This document shows, one piece after another, positions 57,027 through 64,000 of a stretch of 64,000 nucleotides of DNA. The notes below the pieces were generated by a model. That model was not told where the DNA came from and did not search any database. It saw nothing but the letters and a program-made list of their open reading frames with translations. Where the stretch lies: NCBI RefSeq assembly GCF_965363235.1, contig NC_134845.1, forward strand, positions 29,390,524 to 29,454,523, given 5' to 3'. Position numbers and translations under genes: made by a program. Within the stretch, counting starts at the first letter, position 1. The number at the start of each line of letters is the position of its first letter. Origin of the DNA: Mytilus galloprovincialis (Eukaryota; Mollusca; Bivalvia; Mytilida; Mytilidae).

Positions 57027-58625
57027 ATGAATTTACGGAATAGAGGGCTACCATTGCCAATATTTTCAAGTATTGAGGGAAATTCTAGTATGACGCCAAG
57101 CTTACATACATCCTTAGTTCAAGCTGGTCCATCTTCATTAAATATGGGTAGTAGTAGTAATTCATTAGGCAGTGTTTCAATAAATAGTCAAAGTTCACAT
57201 ACATATACAACTAGTCCACCTATTCAAAGTACTTATAGTTTTCTGTATGATGCACAGAGCACACATGCCCCTGTTCAAAGTGCACCGAGCACTTACATGT
57301 CAAATTATAGTGCACTGAGCACAAATTTGTCTAATCAAAGTGTACAGAACACTTTTCCACAATCAAATAGTGCACTGAGCACAAGTTATCCATACCACTG
57401 CGTCCCAAGTGCAATGAACATTCCTCAAAGTGTACTGAACACTCAAAATAAAGCAAGTATTGATATGACTTATGACCAGGATGTTAATCCACCAAGAATG
57501 GTACCACGCAGCGACACACATATCTACCCACATAGTAACACCATGGATATTAATCAGATAGAAATGGTAAGACTGAGGGAGAAGATAACAGAAGTTGAAA
57601 GAGAAAGAGATTTCCTATGGCAAAACAGTCAAACAGATCAAGGAATGCCAAGTAGGGAAACAAGAGGCAGAACAGAGTCAATGTCGAGCACGCAGGATGG
57701 ATACCGATCAAGATTGCCCTTTTACAACGGCAAAGAAAATTGGAGCACATTTCTTATGCAATTTGAAATCATTGCAGACAGAAACAACTGGGATCCAAGG
57801 CGCCAGGCTGAAGAAATATTGCTAATCCTGAAAGATGAGGCTGCAAATTTTGCTGCAGAGCTGCCTTATGACACCAGAAGTTCATTTAGACTCCTGTCCA
57901 GAGAAATGGAAAGTCGTTTTGGTGACAATAATTTGCCAGAAACATACAGAAAGGAATTGCAGACAGTCAGAAAAGGTTACAAAGAATCAACCAATGAGTA
58001 TGCAGCACGTATACAGACAATGGTGAAAAAAGCATATCCAGGAATGAATCAACAATTGTTCAAAAGCATTGCCATAGAACATATGTTAAATGGGTTGCCA
58101 GATCAAAGCGTAGCATATGATGTTCTGACGAAAAGACCAAAAACAATGGAGGAGACTATCAACCTTGTCGCATGGCATACAACCTGTAAAAATGGTATAA
58201 AGGGGGAAAATCAAATAAGACAAATAGAAGTAGAAACAGAGGACAGAGATGTCAATTACAGTACAACTGAAGAGTTAGATGTACGACGAATTGGCGGAAA
58301 ACGTTTTGTGACTGAAGAGAGGCTGAATCAGTTTGGGAGGGACATTAAAGATATCATAACTACTGAGGTTACCAAGTCCGTTGAGAGTATTATGGATGCC
58401 AAGTTGAACACCCAACAAGCACCAAAGAATTTTAATTATAATAAACACAATCAGAGAAACTTTGATCCAAGATCAAAATGGCAGAATAAAGACCGTTTCC
58501 AGACACAGAAACAGAATAACAACAGATGTTATAATTGCCAAGAAGAAGGACATTTTGCGAGATACTGTCCAAAACCGAGGCAGAACCAAGGACAAAATCA
58601 AGACAAAGAGGATGATTTAAACTAA
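57027..58625 (+). CDS. gag: Gag polyprotein of the Gypsy-like element
   Basis: From ATG 57027 (the frame is open upstream to 57006 with no earlier ATG) to TAA 58623-58625, 532 residues. The N-terminal third is rich in Ser, Thr, Asn and Gln with repeated SALSTN- and SVxNT-like phrases. The capsid-like core reads LPFYNGKENWSTFLMQFEII and RFGDNNLPETYRKEL, as in Gypsy-type Gag. A CCHC zinc knuckle, CYNCQEEGHFARYC, lies near residue 500. Gag forms the particle and binds element RNA. It ends at a -1 frameshift signal leading into the protease frame. Confidence 0.88.
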   Translation: MNLRNRGLPLPIFSSIEGNSSMTPSLHTSLVQAGPSSLNMGSSSNSLGSVSINSQSSHTYTTSPPIQSTYSFLYDAQSTHAPVQSAPSTYMSNYSALSTNLSNQSVQNTFPQSNSALSTSYPYHCVPSAMNIPQSVLNTQNKASIDMTYDQDVNPPRMVPRSDTHIYPHSNTMDINQIEMVRLREKITEVERERDFLWQNSQTDQGMPSRETRGRTESMSSTQDGYRSRLPFYNGKENWSTFLMQFEIIADRNNWDPRRQAEEILLILKDEAANFAAELPYDTRSSFRLLSREMESRFGDNNLPETYRKELQTVRKGYKESTNEYAARIQTMVKKAYPGMNQQLFKSIAIEHMLNGLPDQSVAYDVLTKRPKTMEETINLVAWHTTCKNGIKGENQIRQIEVETEDRDVNYSTTEELDVRRIGGKRFVTEERLNQFGRDIKDIITTEVTKSVESIMDAKLNTQQAPKNFNYNKHNQRNFDPRSKWQNKDRFQTQKQNNNRCYNCQEEGHFARYCPKPRQNQGQNQDKEDDLN

Positions 58626-58658
58626 AGAGGGCTGAAACTGACGGCCAAGTGTCAGCCC
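58616..58658 (+). promoter_or_regulatory. -1 ribosomal frameshift signal at the end of gag
   Basis: Slippery heptamer TTTAAAC at 58616-58622, phased T-TTA-AAC in the gag frame, is followed by the gag stop at 58623. A six-base spacer leads to a perfect seven-pair stem, GGGCTGA (58629-58635) with TCAGCCC (58652-58658). Slipping back one base enters exactly the frame of the protease ORF. The fit to the classic rule is very good; frameshifting itself is inferred. Confidence 0.8.
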
Positions 58659-59869
58659 ACAATAGTAAAAGTAAGACAGAAGTAGTAAAGATAAACCAGA
58701 CAAGTGATGATCCAATAGAAAGGATACTGCAATGTTTGTTGCTTAGAGAGAAGAAGGAGGAAATGTTGAAATTTGCTAGTGGTAATCAAGAGCAAGATTT
58801 TGTTGCTGAGTCTGTGCAAAAGGACCAAGGTCTTTCTTCACATGATGAAAATGGTCAGAATACAGGTGCTGATGAAGATGTGATATTGAACACTAAAGAG
58901 GAAATTGTGATTGATCGCATAACAGCAGCCAGTATAAAGGTACCAATGGAGGTCAGCAATCAGAAAATCAAGGCTGTAATTGATACTGGGGCAGAAGTTA
59001 CTGTGTTAAATGAAGATATATTTTTCCGCCTTCCAAAAACAAACAGATCAAAGTTAAAACCAGCACTGAAAAACCTAGTTGTTGCCGAAGCAGGGAAGCA
59101 AATGGGAACCAAAGGGGTAGCAGCAGTGACGTTAACACTTGGAGACTCACAGTTTGTCTGGGATGTATATGTAGCACCTATAGGTGATGATTTATTGTTA
59201 GGCTGCGATGTCCTTGATGAAATGGATATTACAGTTAACTCTAGAAAAGGAATCCAGTTGAATGGAAAATGGATAGAATGTGAAGTAAAACGCAAGTCGG
59301 ACTTAATTGCGAGAGTAGTCTTGTATTCGAATTTCACCATTCCACCATCTTCAGAAGTTATTTTTTATGGTTGCGGTCAAAATCAAGAGTTGTTAGATAC
59401 CAGGTATTCCATGATACAGCCTGTTATAGAAGACAGCAGGAAATTTATGGTGGCACAGACTTTAGTTGACCCCTTCATGAAAAATATTCCAGTTAGACTG
59501 ATAAATTTAGATTCAGAACCAATACGTTTGAAGAAAAACTATCTTCTTGGTGAACTTCATCCTGTTGATTACATAGAAAACATGTTTGAACTTGAGAATG
59601 ACAGAGTCGAAACTTTGACAAGCAAACAGTCCAAGATGTGTAAAACACATGAGTTATCCAAAGAAAACTTCACATTGTCTGAGACCATAGAAAAGGCAAA
59701 TATACCAGAAAAGTGGGAATCAGAGATAAAGATTTGTAAAATCAATGAGCTGAATGGTAAACAGAAGAAAAAGGCCGAAAATCAACTGTTGCCAGAACAC
59801 CTCAAAGAACAGTATGGCTTTTGCCTCTTCAAAAACAGATTTGGGAACATGTTCCCTAGTCAAACATAG
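58622..59869 (+). CDS. Protease region of the Gypsy-like pol
   Basis: Open in frame -1 relative to gag, entered through the slippery site; the first possible in-frame codon after the gag stop is not ATG, which supports frameshift expression. The retropepsin motif IDTGAEVTVLN has its catalytic Asp codon at 58982, and LLLGCDVLDEMDI corresponds to the second conserved block. It is an aspartic protease that would cleave the Gag-Pol polyprotein. The tail (LPEHLKEQYG) runs into the region normally joining protease and RT, but the frame then ends at 59869. The RT lies in another frame. Confidence 0.8.
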   Translation, partial: LKRAETDGQVSAHNSKSKTEVVKINQTSDDPIERILQCLLLREKKEEMLKFASGNQEQDFVAESVQKDQGLSSHDENGQNTGADEDVILNTKEEIVIDRITAASIKVPMEVSNQKIKAVIDTGAEVTVLNEDIFFRLPKTNRSKLKPALKNLVVAEAGKQMGTKGVAAVTLTLGDSQFVWDVYVAPIGDDLLLGCDVLDEMDITVNSRKGIQLNGKWIECEVKRKSDLIARVVLYSNFTIPPSSEVIFYGCGQNQELLDTRYSMIQPVIEDSRKFMVAQTLVDPFMKNIPVRLINLDSEPIRLKKNYLLGELHPVDYIENMFELENDRVETLTSKQSKMCKTHELSKENFTLSETIEKANIPEKWESEIKICKINELNGKQKKKAENQLLPEHLKEQYGFCLFKNRFGNMFPSQT

Positions 59870-62636
59870 AATTGATACAGCTGGGGCTGCTCCTATTAGA
59901 CAACCACTAAGAAGAACACCAGCAGCATTTGATAATGAAGATAAGAAGAACCTAGATGAACAATTGGAACAGGGAATAATCCAGCCATCTAAATCAGCAT
60001 GGGCTTCCAATGTCGTACTTGTTCGGAAGAAAGACAACACTGTTAGGTGGTGCTTAGATTTCAGGAAACTGAATGATTTGACCATTAAGGATGCCTATCC
60101 GTTGCCTAGGATAGATATGTGTCTGGATTGTCTGGCCTCTGCATCTCTATTTAGTTGCCTTGATCTTCAGAGTGGTTATTGGCAGTTACAGTTAGAAGAA
60201 AAAGATCAGCCAAAAACAGCGTTCATCACAAAATATGGATTGTACGAATACTGTAAAATGCCATTTGGTTTGTGTAACGCACCAAGCACGTTCCAGAGAT
60301 GTATGGAGCTTATCTTCAGAGGATTACAGTGGAAGACCCTTCTAATATATCTTGACGATATTATCATCTTCAGTTCAGACTATGAAGAGCATTTGTCCAG
60401 ACTAGACGAGGTATTTCAACGACTCATCAAGGCTGGTTTGAAACTAAAACCATCCAAATGTAACCTGATGAAGAGCGAGACACTGTATATTGGACATATT
60501 GTAGGAAAAGATGGCATAAAACCAAACCCTAAGCTTATCTCGAGTGTAAAAAACTGGAAGGTACCAACATCAATGAAAGAAGTACAGAAGTTCCTGGGCC
60601 TTTGCAACTATTACAGGCAATTTATTAAAGGTTTCAGTGAGATAGCTGCTCCATTAAGTCATTTGACTAGAAAAGATGTCACTTTTGAATGGACAGAAAC
60701 TGCTCAGAATAGTTATGATAATTTGAAAACAGCCCTTTGTACCAGTCCAGTATTAGCATATCCACATCCAGATGGAAAATTTGTCCTTGACACAGATGCC
60801 TCCAACATTGGTATTGGTGCAGTGCTTCACCAAGTACAAGATGGGAAGGAAAAAGAGATTGCATATGTCTCAAAGAAATTAGATAAGACTCAACAAAGAT
60901 ACAGCGTCACAAGAAGAGAACTGTTAGCCATGGTAACATTTGTCAACCAATTCAGACACTATTTACTTGGCAGAAAGTTTATCGTCAGAACGGACCATGG
61001 GTCTCTGAAATGGTTATTTGGATTCAAAGATCCACAAGGGCAACTAGCCAGATGGATTGAAACCCTTTCACAGTATGATTTTGAGATACAACACCGTCCA
61101 GGCTTAAAACACCAAAATGCTGATGCATTGTCCAGACAAAAACATGATGTTCCAGTATGTAATCATTCTACAAACAGTTCTGAAGACACCTGTAAAGCCT
61201 GTGAACAGATAAATGAGCAATGGAAAAGTTTCAAGACTGAAGTAGATGATGTAAAGGAACTGAATTATAAAGTCACAGTAAGAGCTGTGGTAACAAGGTC
61301 TCAAGAACAGCCAGATTGGTTGGCCAAATATTCAGTTAAAGAAATGCAGGCGTTCCAAAAAGAAGACCAAGATCTAAAATACTTACACCAATGGAAAAAA
61401 GAAGGAAAAATACCAGAAAGAGAATTGTGTGCTAGTTTAAGCTCAGCCACAAGGAGATATTGGTTAAACTGGGAAAATATTGAATTGATAGATGGTATTG
61501 TTTATCAGAAATGGATAAATGCTAAGAGTAAATTAAATCATTTACAGTTGATTGTTCCACAAATATTAAAGAGGGATATATTGATCTTGAGCCATAACAC
61601 CCCTTATTCTGGACACATGGGAGTTAAGAAAACCATAGAGAAAATGAAGACAGTTTTTACCTGGTACAAGATGAGTCAGGATATAACAGAACATATACAG
61701 AATTGTACCATATGCAACAAAATAAAAGGAACAGGGAAAAAACCAAAAGCACCTTTGATGGACTATAGAGTGGGATACCCATTAGACAGAATTGGTATAG
61801 ACATCATTGGTCCACTGACATTAACCAGAAAGAAGAATAAATTTATACTGGTTATAGGCGATTATTTTACCAGATGGATGGAAGCCTACCCTATATCACA
61901 TCAGCATGCTGACCTGGTGGCACAGAAACTAGTGATGAAATTTATTGCTAGGTTTGGCATACCCCTAGAACTTCATACAGACCAAGGAAAGAACTTCGAG
62001 AGTGACCTATTCAAATCTGTTTGTAATTTATTTCAAATTAACAAAACCAGAACAACTGCATATCATCCGTCATCAAATGGTTTAATAGAAAGGTTTAACA
62101 AGACTCTTGGTGGTATGATCAAGACCTTTGTCAACAAGAACGTAACAAATTGGGATGAATACATTAATTTCCTGCTAGCTGCTTACAGAAGTACCCCTCA
62201 TCCGGCTACAGGGTTTTCACCAAACTACATGATGTTAGGTAGAGAGGTCAATATCCCTCTGAACCTGATGTTCAGAAGTCATGACAACAGAACACAGAAC
62301 AACGAAGATTACATTTCAACAATAAAATCTCATTTTCAAAACGTCTATGAGATTGCGAGAGAAAATCTAAAGACCAATGCAGAAAGACAAAAACGTGACC
62401 ATGACACACGATTGACTGACAATAGATATGAGTTAGGGGCCTTGGTATATAAATTTGACAAAACCGTAAATAAAAAGTTTCGCTCTCCATGGCTTGGTCC
62501 TTTTGTAATAACGAAAATTCTCAGCCCCGTTGTTTATGAGATTCGCGGTGAATTCCGCACTGAGGTAGTTCACCATGATCGATTAAAACCCTGTAATGAA
62601 AACATGCCAATTTGGGCAAAAGCAAGTTACCAGTAG
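59754..62636 (+). CDS. pol: RT, RNase H and integrase of the Gypsy-like pol
   Basis: Open over 960 codons. The first 35 or so residues overlap the protease frame; homology starts near TDLGTCSLVKHRIDTAG. RT blocks: WCLDFRKLNDLTIKDAYPLP, MPFGLCNAPSTFQR and YLDDIIIFS (codons 60348-60359). RNase H: FVLDTDASNIGIGAVLHQ, RRELLAM and NADALSR. Integrase: zinc-binding SHNTPYSGHMGVKKT...CTICNK, and the DDE triad in IGIDIIGPL, LHTDQGKNF and SNGLIERFN. A GPF-type end follows (WLGPFVITKI). No stops within. Moving from the protease frame needs +1, and the linker is shorter than usual, so a deletion of 3n+2 bases is likely. Confidence 0.9.
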   Translation: MVNRRKRPKINCCQNTSKNSMAFASSKTDLGTCSLVKHRIDTAGAAPIRQPLRRTPAAFDNEDKKNLDEQLEQGIIQPSKSAWASNVVLVRKKDNTVRWCLDFRKLNDLTIKDAYPLPRIDMCLDCLASASLFSCLDLQSGYWQLQLEEKDQPKTAFITKYGLYEYCKMPFGLCNAPSTFQRCMELIFRGLQWKTLLIYLDDIIIFSSDYEEHLSRLDEVFQRLIKAGLKLKPSKCNLMKSETLYIGHIVGKDGIKPNPKLISSVKNWKVPTSMKEVQKFLGLCNYYRQFIKGFSEIAAPLSHLTRKDVTFEWTETAQNSYDNLKTALCTSPVLAYPHPDGKFVLDTDASNIGIGAVLHQVQDGKEKEIAYVSKKLDKTQQRYSVTRRELLAMVTFVNQFRHYLLGRKFIVRTDHGSLKWLFGFKDPQGQLARWIETLSQYDFEIQHRPGLKHQNADALSRQKHDVPVCNHSTNSSEDTCKACEQINEQWKSFKTEVDDVKELNYKVTVRAVVTRSQEQPDWLAKYSVKEMQAFQKEDQDLKYLHQWKKEGKIPERELCASLSSATRRYWLNWENIELIDGIVYQKWINAKSKLNHLQLIVPQILKRDILILSHNTPYSGHMGVKKTIEKMKTVFTWYKMSQDITEHIQNCTICNKIKGTGKKPKAPLMDYRVGYPLDRIGIDIIGPLTLTRKKNKFILVIGDYFTRWMEAYPISHQHADLVAQKLVMKFIARFGIPLELHTDQGKNFESDLFKSVCNLFQINKTRTTAYHPSSNGLIERFNKTLGGMIKTFVNKNVTNWDEYINFLLAAYRSTPHPATGFSPNYMMLGREVNIPLNLMFRSHDNRTQNNEDYISTIKSHFQNVYEIARENLKTNAERQKRDHDTRLTDNRYELGALVYKFDKTVNKKFRSPWLGPFVITKILSPVVYEIRGEFRTEVVHHDRLKPCNENMPIWAKASYQ

Positions 62637-62700
62637 AATATTTGATATGTGTAAATTTTAAAACAAATTTTTAGTTTTTTGATAATTTTTTATTTATAGA

Positions 62701-63339
62701 ATGTCAGACGTCATAGGAACCAAAGTATGGCAATGCAGGCTTTGTGATTTTAAACATTTAAACAAGAAAGGAGCTGTGCAACATTTTATGTTTAGGCATA
62801 CTCCAAATAACCAAATACCATTTTTATGTAATATCTGCAACTTTAAGGCACTAACTGAGGGAAAATGGAAAAACCATGCTAATGCCATGGCAGGAAAGCC
62901 TCTCAGAGAGGATTCTGCTGTACATACTTTTCATAAGTCCACCAACCCATACAATGTAAAGATTGGAAGTGACATTTTTATTAAAACAACACTAATTACA
63001 CCTTCAACACAAAAATCAGAAATTAAAGAGGAAGAATTCATCCCGGATTATGATGAGGAAATCACCATCAGTGAGGAAGAAGTTGCCATTATGGAAGTAG
63101 AGGTAGATGAAAGAGATGAACAAATTGAGGGACTTAAAAACAAAATAAAAGAAATGGAGGAAAAACACAGGGAAGATAACAGAAGTATGGAAGAAACCCA
63201 CAAGAAGCAAATTAAAGAATTGGAGGAAAAACACAAATTTGAATGTCTAAGATTCGGAAATTTTATTCAAAGACTGGAAAAGAAAAAAGAAGACCTAAAG
63301 AAAGAGCTGAAGTCAGCGGAAAAGATGGTCCAATTGTAG
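62701..63339 (+). CDS. Extra ORF with C2H2-like zinc fingers and coiled coil
   Basis: ATG 62701 to TAG 63337-63339, 212 residues, 64 bp after pol. Residues about 10-31 give CRLCDFKHL...VQHFMFRH and about 43-60 CNICNFKAL...KNHANAM, two C2H2-type finger candidates. Residues about 115-205 are Glu/Lys-rich heptads (IEGLKNKIKEMEEKH, LEKKKEDLKKELKSAEK), a coiled coil. There is no signal peptide or membrane segment, so it is not an envelope protein. The stop codon is made by the first bases of the inverted right LTR. Function unknown: it could be an accessory nucleic-acid binder of the element or a captured host exon. Confidence 0.7.
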   Translation: MSDVIGTKVWQCRLCDFKHLNKKGAVQHFMFRHTPNNQIPFLCNICNFKALTEGKWKNHANAMAGKPLREDSAVHTFHKSTNPYNVKIGSDIFIKTTLITPSTQKSEIKEEEFIPDYDEEITISEEEVAIMEVEVDERDEQIEGLKNKIKEMEEKHREDNRSMEETHKKQIKELEEKHKFECLRFGNFIQRLEKKKEDLKKELKSAEKMVQL

Positions 63340-63958
63340 CGCCGACCGTTTATTAAGTTTACCAATTTCAAAGCAATGAATGAAAAACTGGTGTAAAATA
63401 TATTCCGTTTATCATAACAGAAATAAATGTGAAATGTATTGCAATTTACAATAAATAGTATTTAAATATTCTCTACGTATTCAATTACCTATAAAATAAC
63501 TAATCTGTGAAGTTATATCTGAAGTTCGTTTCTAAAAGCAGCTGATCGTTGGCAATCCAAATTTGAAACTGACTATAGTCGACCTAGTTTACAAAGTGAA
63601 TACACAAAAATAGATATTCCCTACTTCCGGTTAACGGTTACAATGTAAACATGAACGCTGTGTAGCAAAAGACTACAATTATGAAAGATTATCGTTATAA
63701 ATGAATGTGTAAAAGGTAATTCCATACAACTTAAACATATATAAATGATTTGTTATGCAGTTCCTATGAAAATTACTCCGCATAACATCTGAGTCGCGAA
63801 TGACAACCTAAAATGTGCTACGAACTCCCGGTAAAATCATTACCAAAATATTGCGGGAATTATGAAATATAAAAATGAACTGCACAAACTATTTGCATTA
63901 AACAACGTAATAACTTCTATCACGAAAGTAAATTAAGTTAATGAGCTTTGGCACAACA
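63335..63958 (-). repeat. Right LTR, inverted orientation
   Basis: 624 bp, the reverse complement of 55714-56337 with about three differences. Just inside it, CCAAT is the complement of the ATTGG that follows the left LTR, so the inverted similarity runs five bases past the LTR into the TGG of the primer-binding site before ending. Confidence 0.92.
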
Positions 63959-63963
63959 CTAAC
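63959..63963 (+). repeat. Target duplication, right copy (CTAAC)
   Basis: Matches 55709-55713. Confidence 0.85.
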
Positions 63964-64000
63964 AATGACCACTGCCCTTTCCTCGATCTTGATATCTATA
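63964..64000 (+). pseudogene. Penelope-like RT, continuation after the inserted element
   Basis: Reads NNDHCPFLDLDIS, the block that follows the YLDDI and YTKEIYP blocks in Penelope-like RTs. It runs off the window edge. Confidence 0.75.

Larger units (their letters stand above)
55714..63958 (+). mobile_element. Ty3/Gypsy-like element with inverted LTRs
   Basis: Order: LTR (forward), primer-binding site, leader with 53-54-bp repeats, gag, protease, RT-RNase H-integrase, zinc-finger ORF, LTR (inverted). Both LTRs are 624 bp and differ at about three positions by eye. The unit is bounded by CTAAC duplications inside a Penelope-like RT that reads on across the site, so it was integrated as a whole. 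Normal LTR elements have LTRs in direct orientation; I know of no Gypsy group with this arrangement. The copy may be inactive, since the protease and RT frames do not join. Confidence 0.88.

Noticed and set aside
63335-63958. Right inverted LTR as a separate solo-LTR insertion
   Set aside because: Its immediate flanks (CCAAT and CTAAC) are not a duplication, whereas CTAAC matches the outer flank of the left LTR and the Penelope-like RT resumes after it.

Overview
The window looks like AT-rich nuclear DNA of a bivalve mollusc, most likely a mytilid mussel. Grounds: genes with introns and GT-AG junctions, a broken C1q-domain gene (a family greatly expanded in bivalves), and several dispersed repeat families I associate with mussel genomes. 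The species is an inference; no database was searched. Most of the window is mobile or repetitive DNA.

Host genes. Three tandem, same-strand paralogues of a BTB-BACK protein lie at 13074-15590, 26442-29091 and 51125-53870. Each has a short exon carrying the first part of the BTB domain, an intron of 1.1-1.3 kb in the same place and phase, and a long terminal exon with the rest of BTB, the BACK domain and a conserved C-terminal domain that may be PHR-like. The first two are intact as spliced here; the third has a frameshift in the C-terminal domain. A C1q-domain pseudogene lies at 4332-4786. These BTB-BACK proteins are probably substrate adaptors for cullin-3 ubiquitin ligases.

Mobile elements. 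(1) 31685-38313 is a tyrosine-recombinase retrotransposon of Ngaro/PAT type with complete split direct repeats (A1...B1-A2...B2). It carries gag, RT-RNase H and recombinase regions, all broken by stops, frameshifts, a 1.3-kb minisatellite and a nested repeat insertion. (2) 55714-63958 is a Ty3/Gypsy-like element with gag, protease, RT, RNase H, DDE integrase and an extra zinc-finger/coiled-coil ORF. Its two 624-bp LTRs face each other instead of pointing the same way, yet the whole unit is flanked by a 5-bp duplication inside a Penelope-like RT sequence that resumes on the far side. This is the most unusual object in the window. It also has a textbook -1 frameshift signal at the end of gag. 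(3) Fragments of Penelope-like and non-LTR elements lie at 8425-9010, 49640-50580 and 54640-55140.

Non-autonomous repeats. At least five inverted-repeat elements (1236-1596, 30934-31519, 40609-41576, 45001-46309, 47844-49004), a tRNA-derived SINE complex at 6040-6760, a degenerate satellite at 21540-22380 and five dispersed repeat families (called R1-R5 here) fill much of the rest. R1 is recognised by 'tctcattggcactcatacca', R2 by 'ggggccagctgaaggacgcc', R3 by 'tttcaactctttca', R4 by 'ttcctgacttggtac', R5 by 'catcagtgacgctcag'. The remaining DNA is AT-rich and shows no gene I can support.
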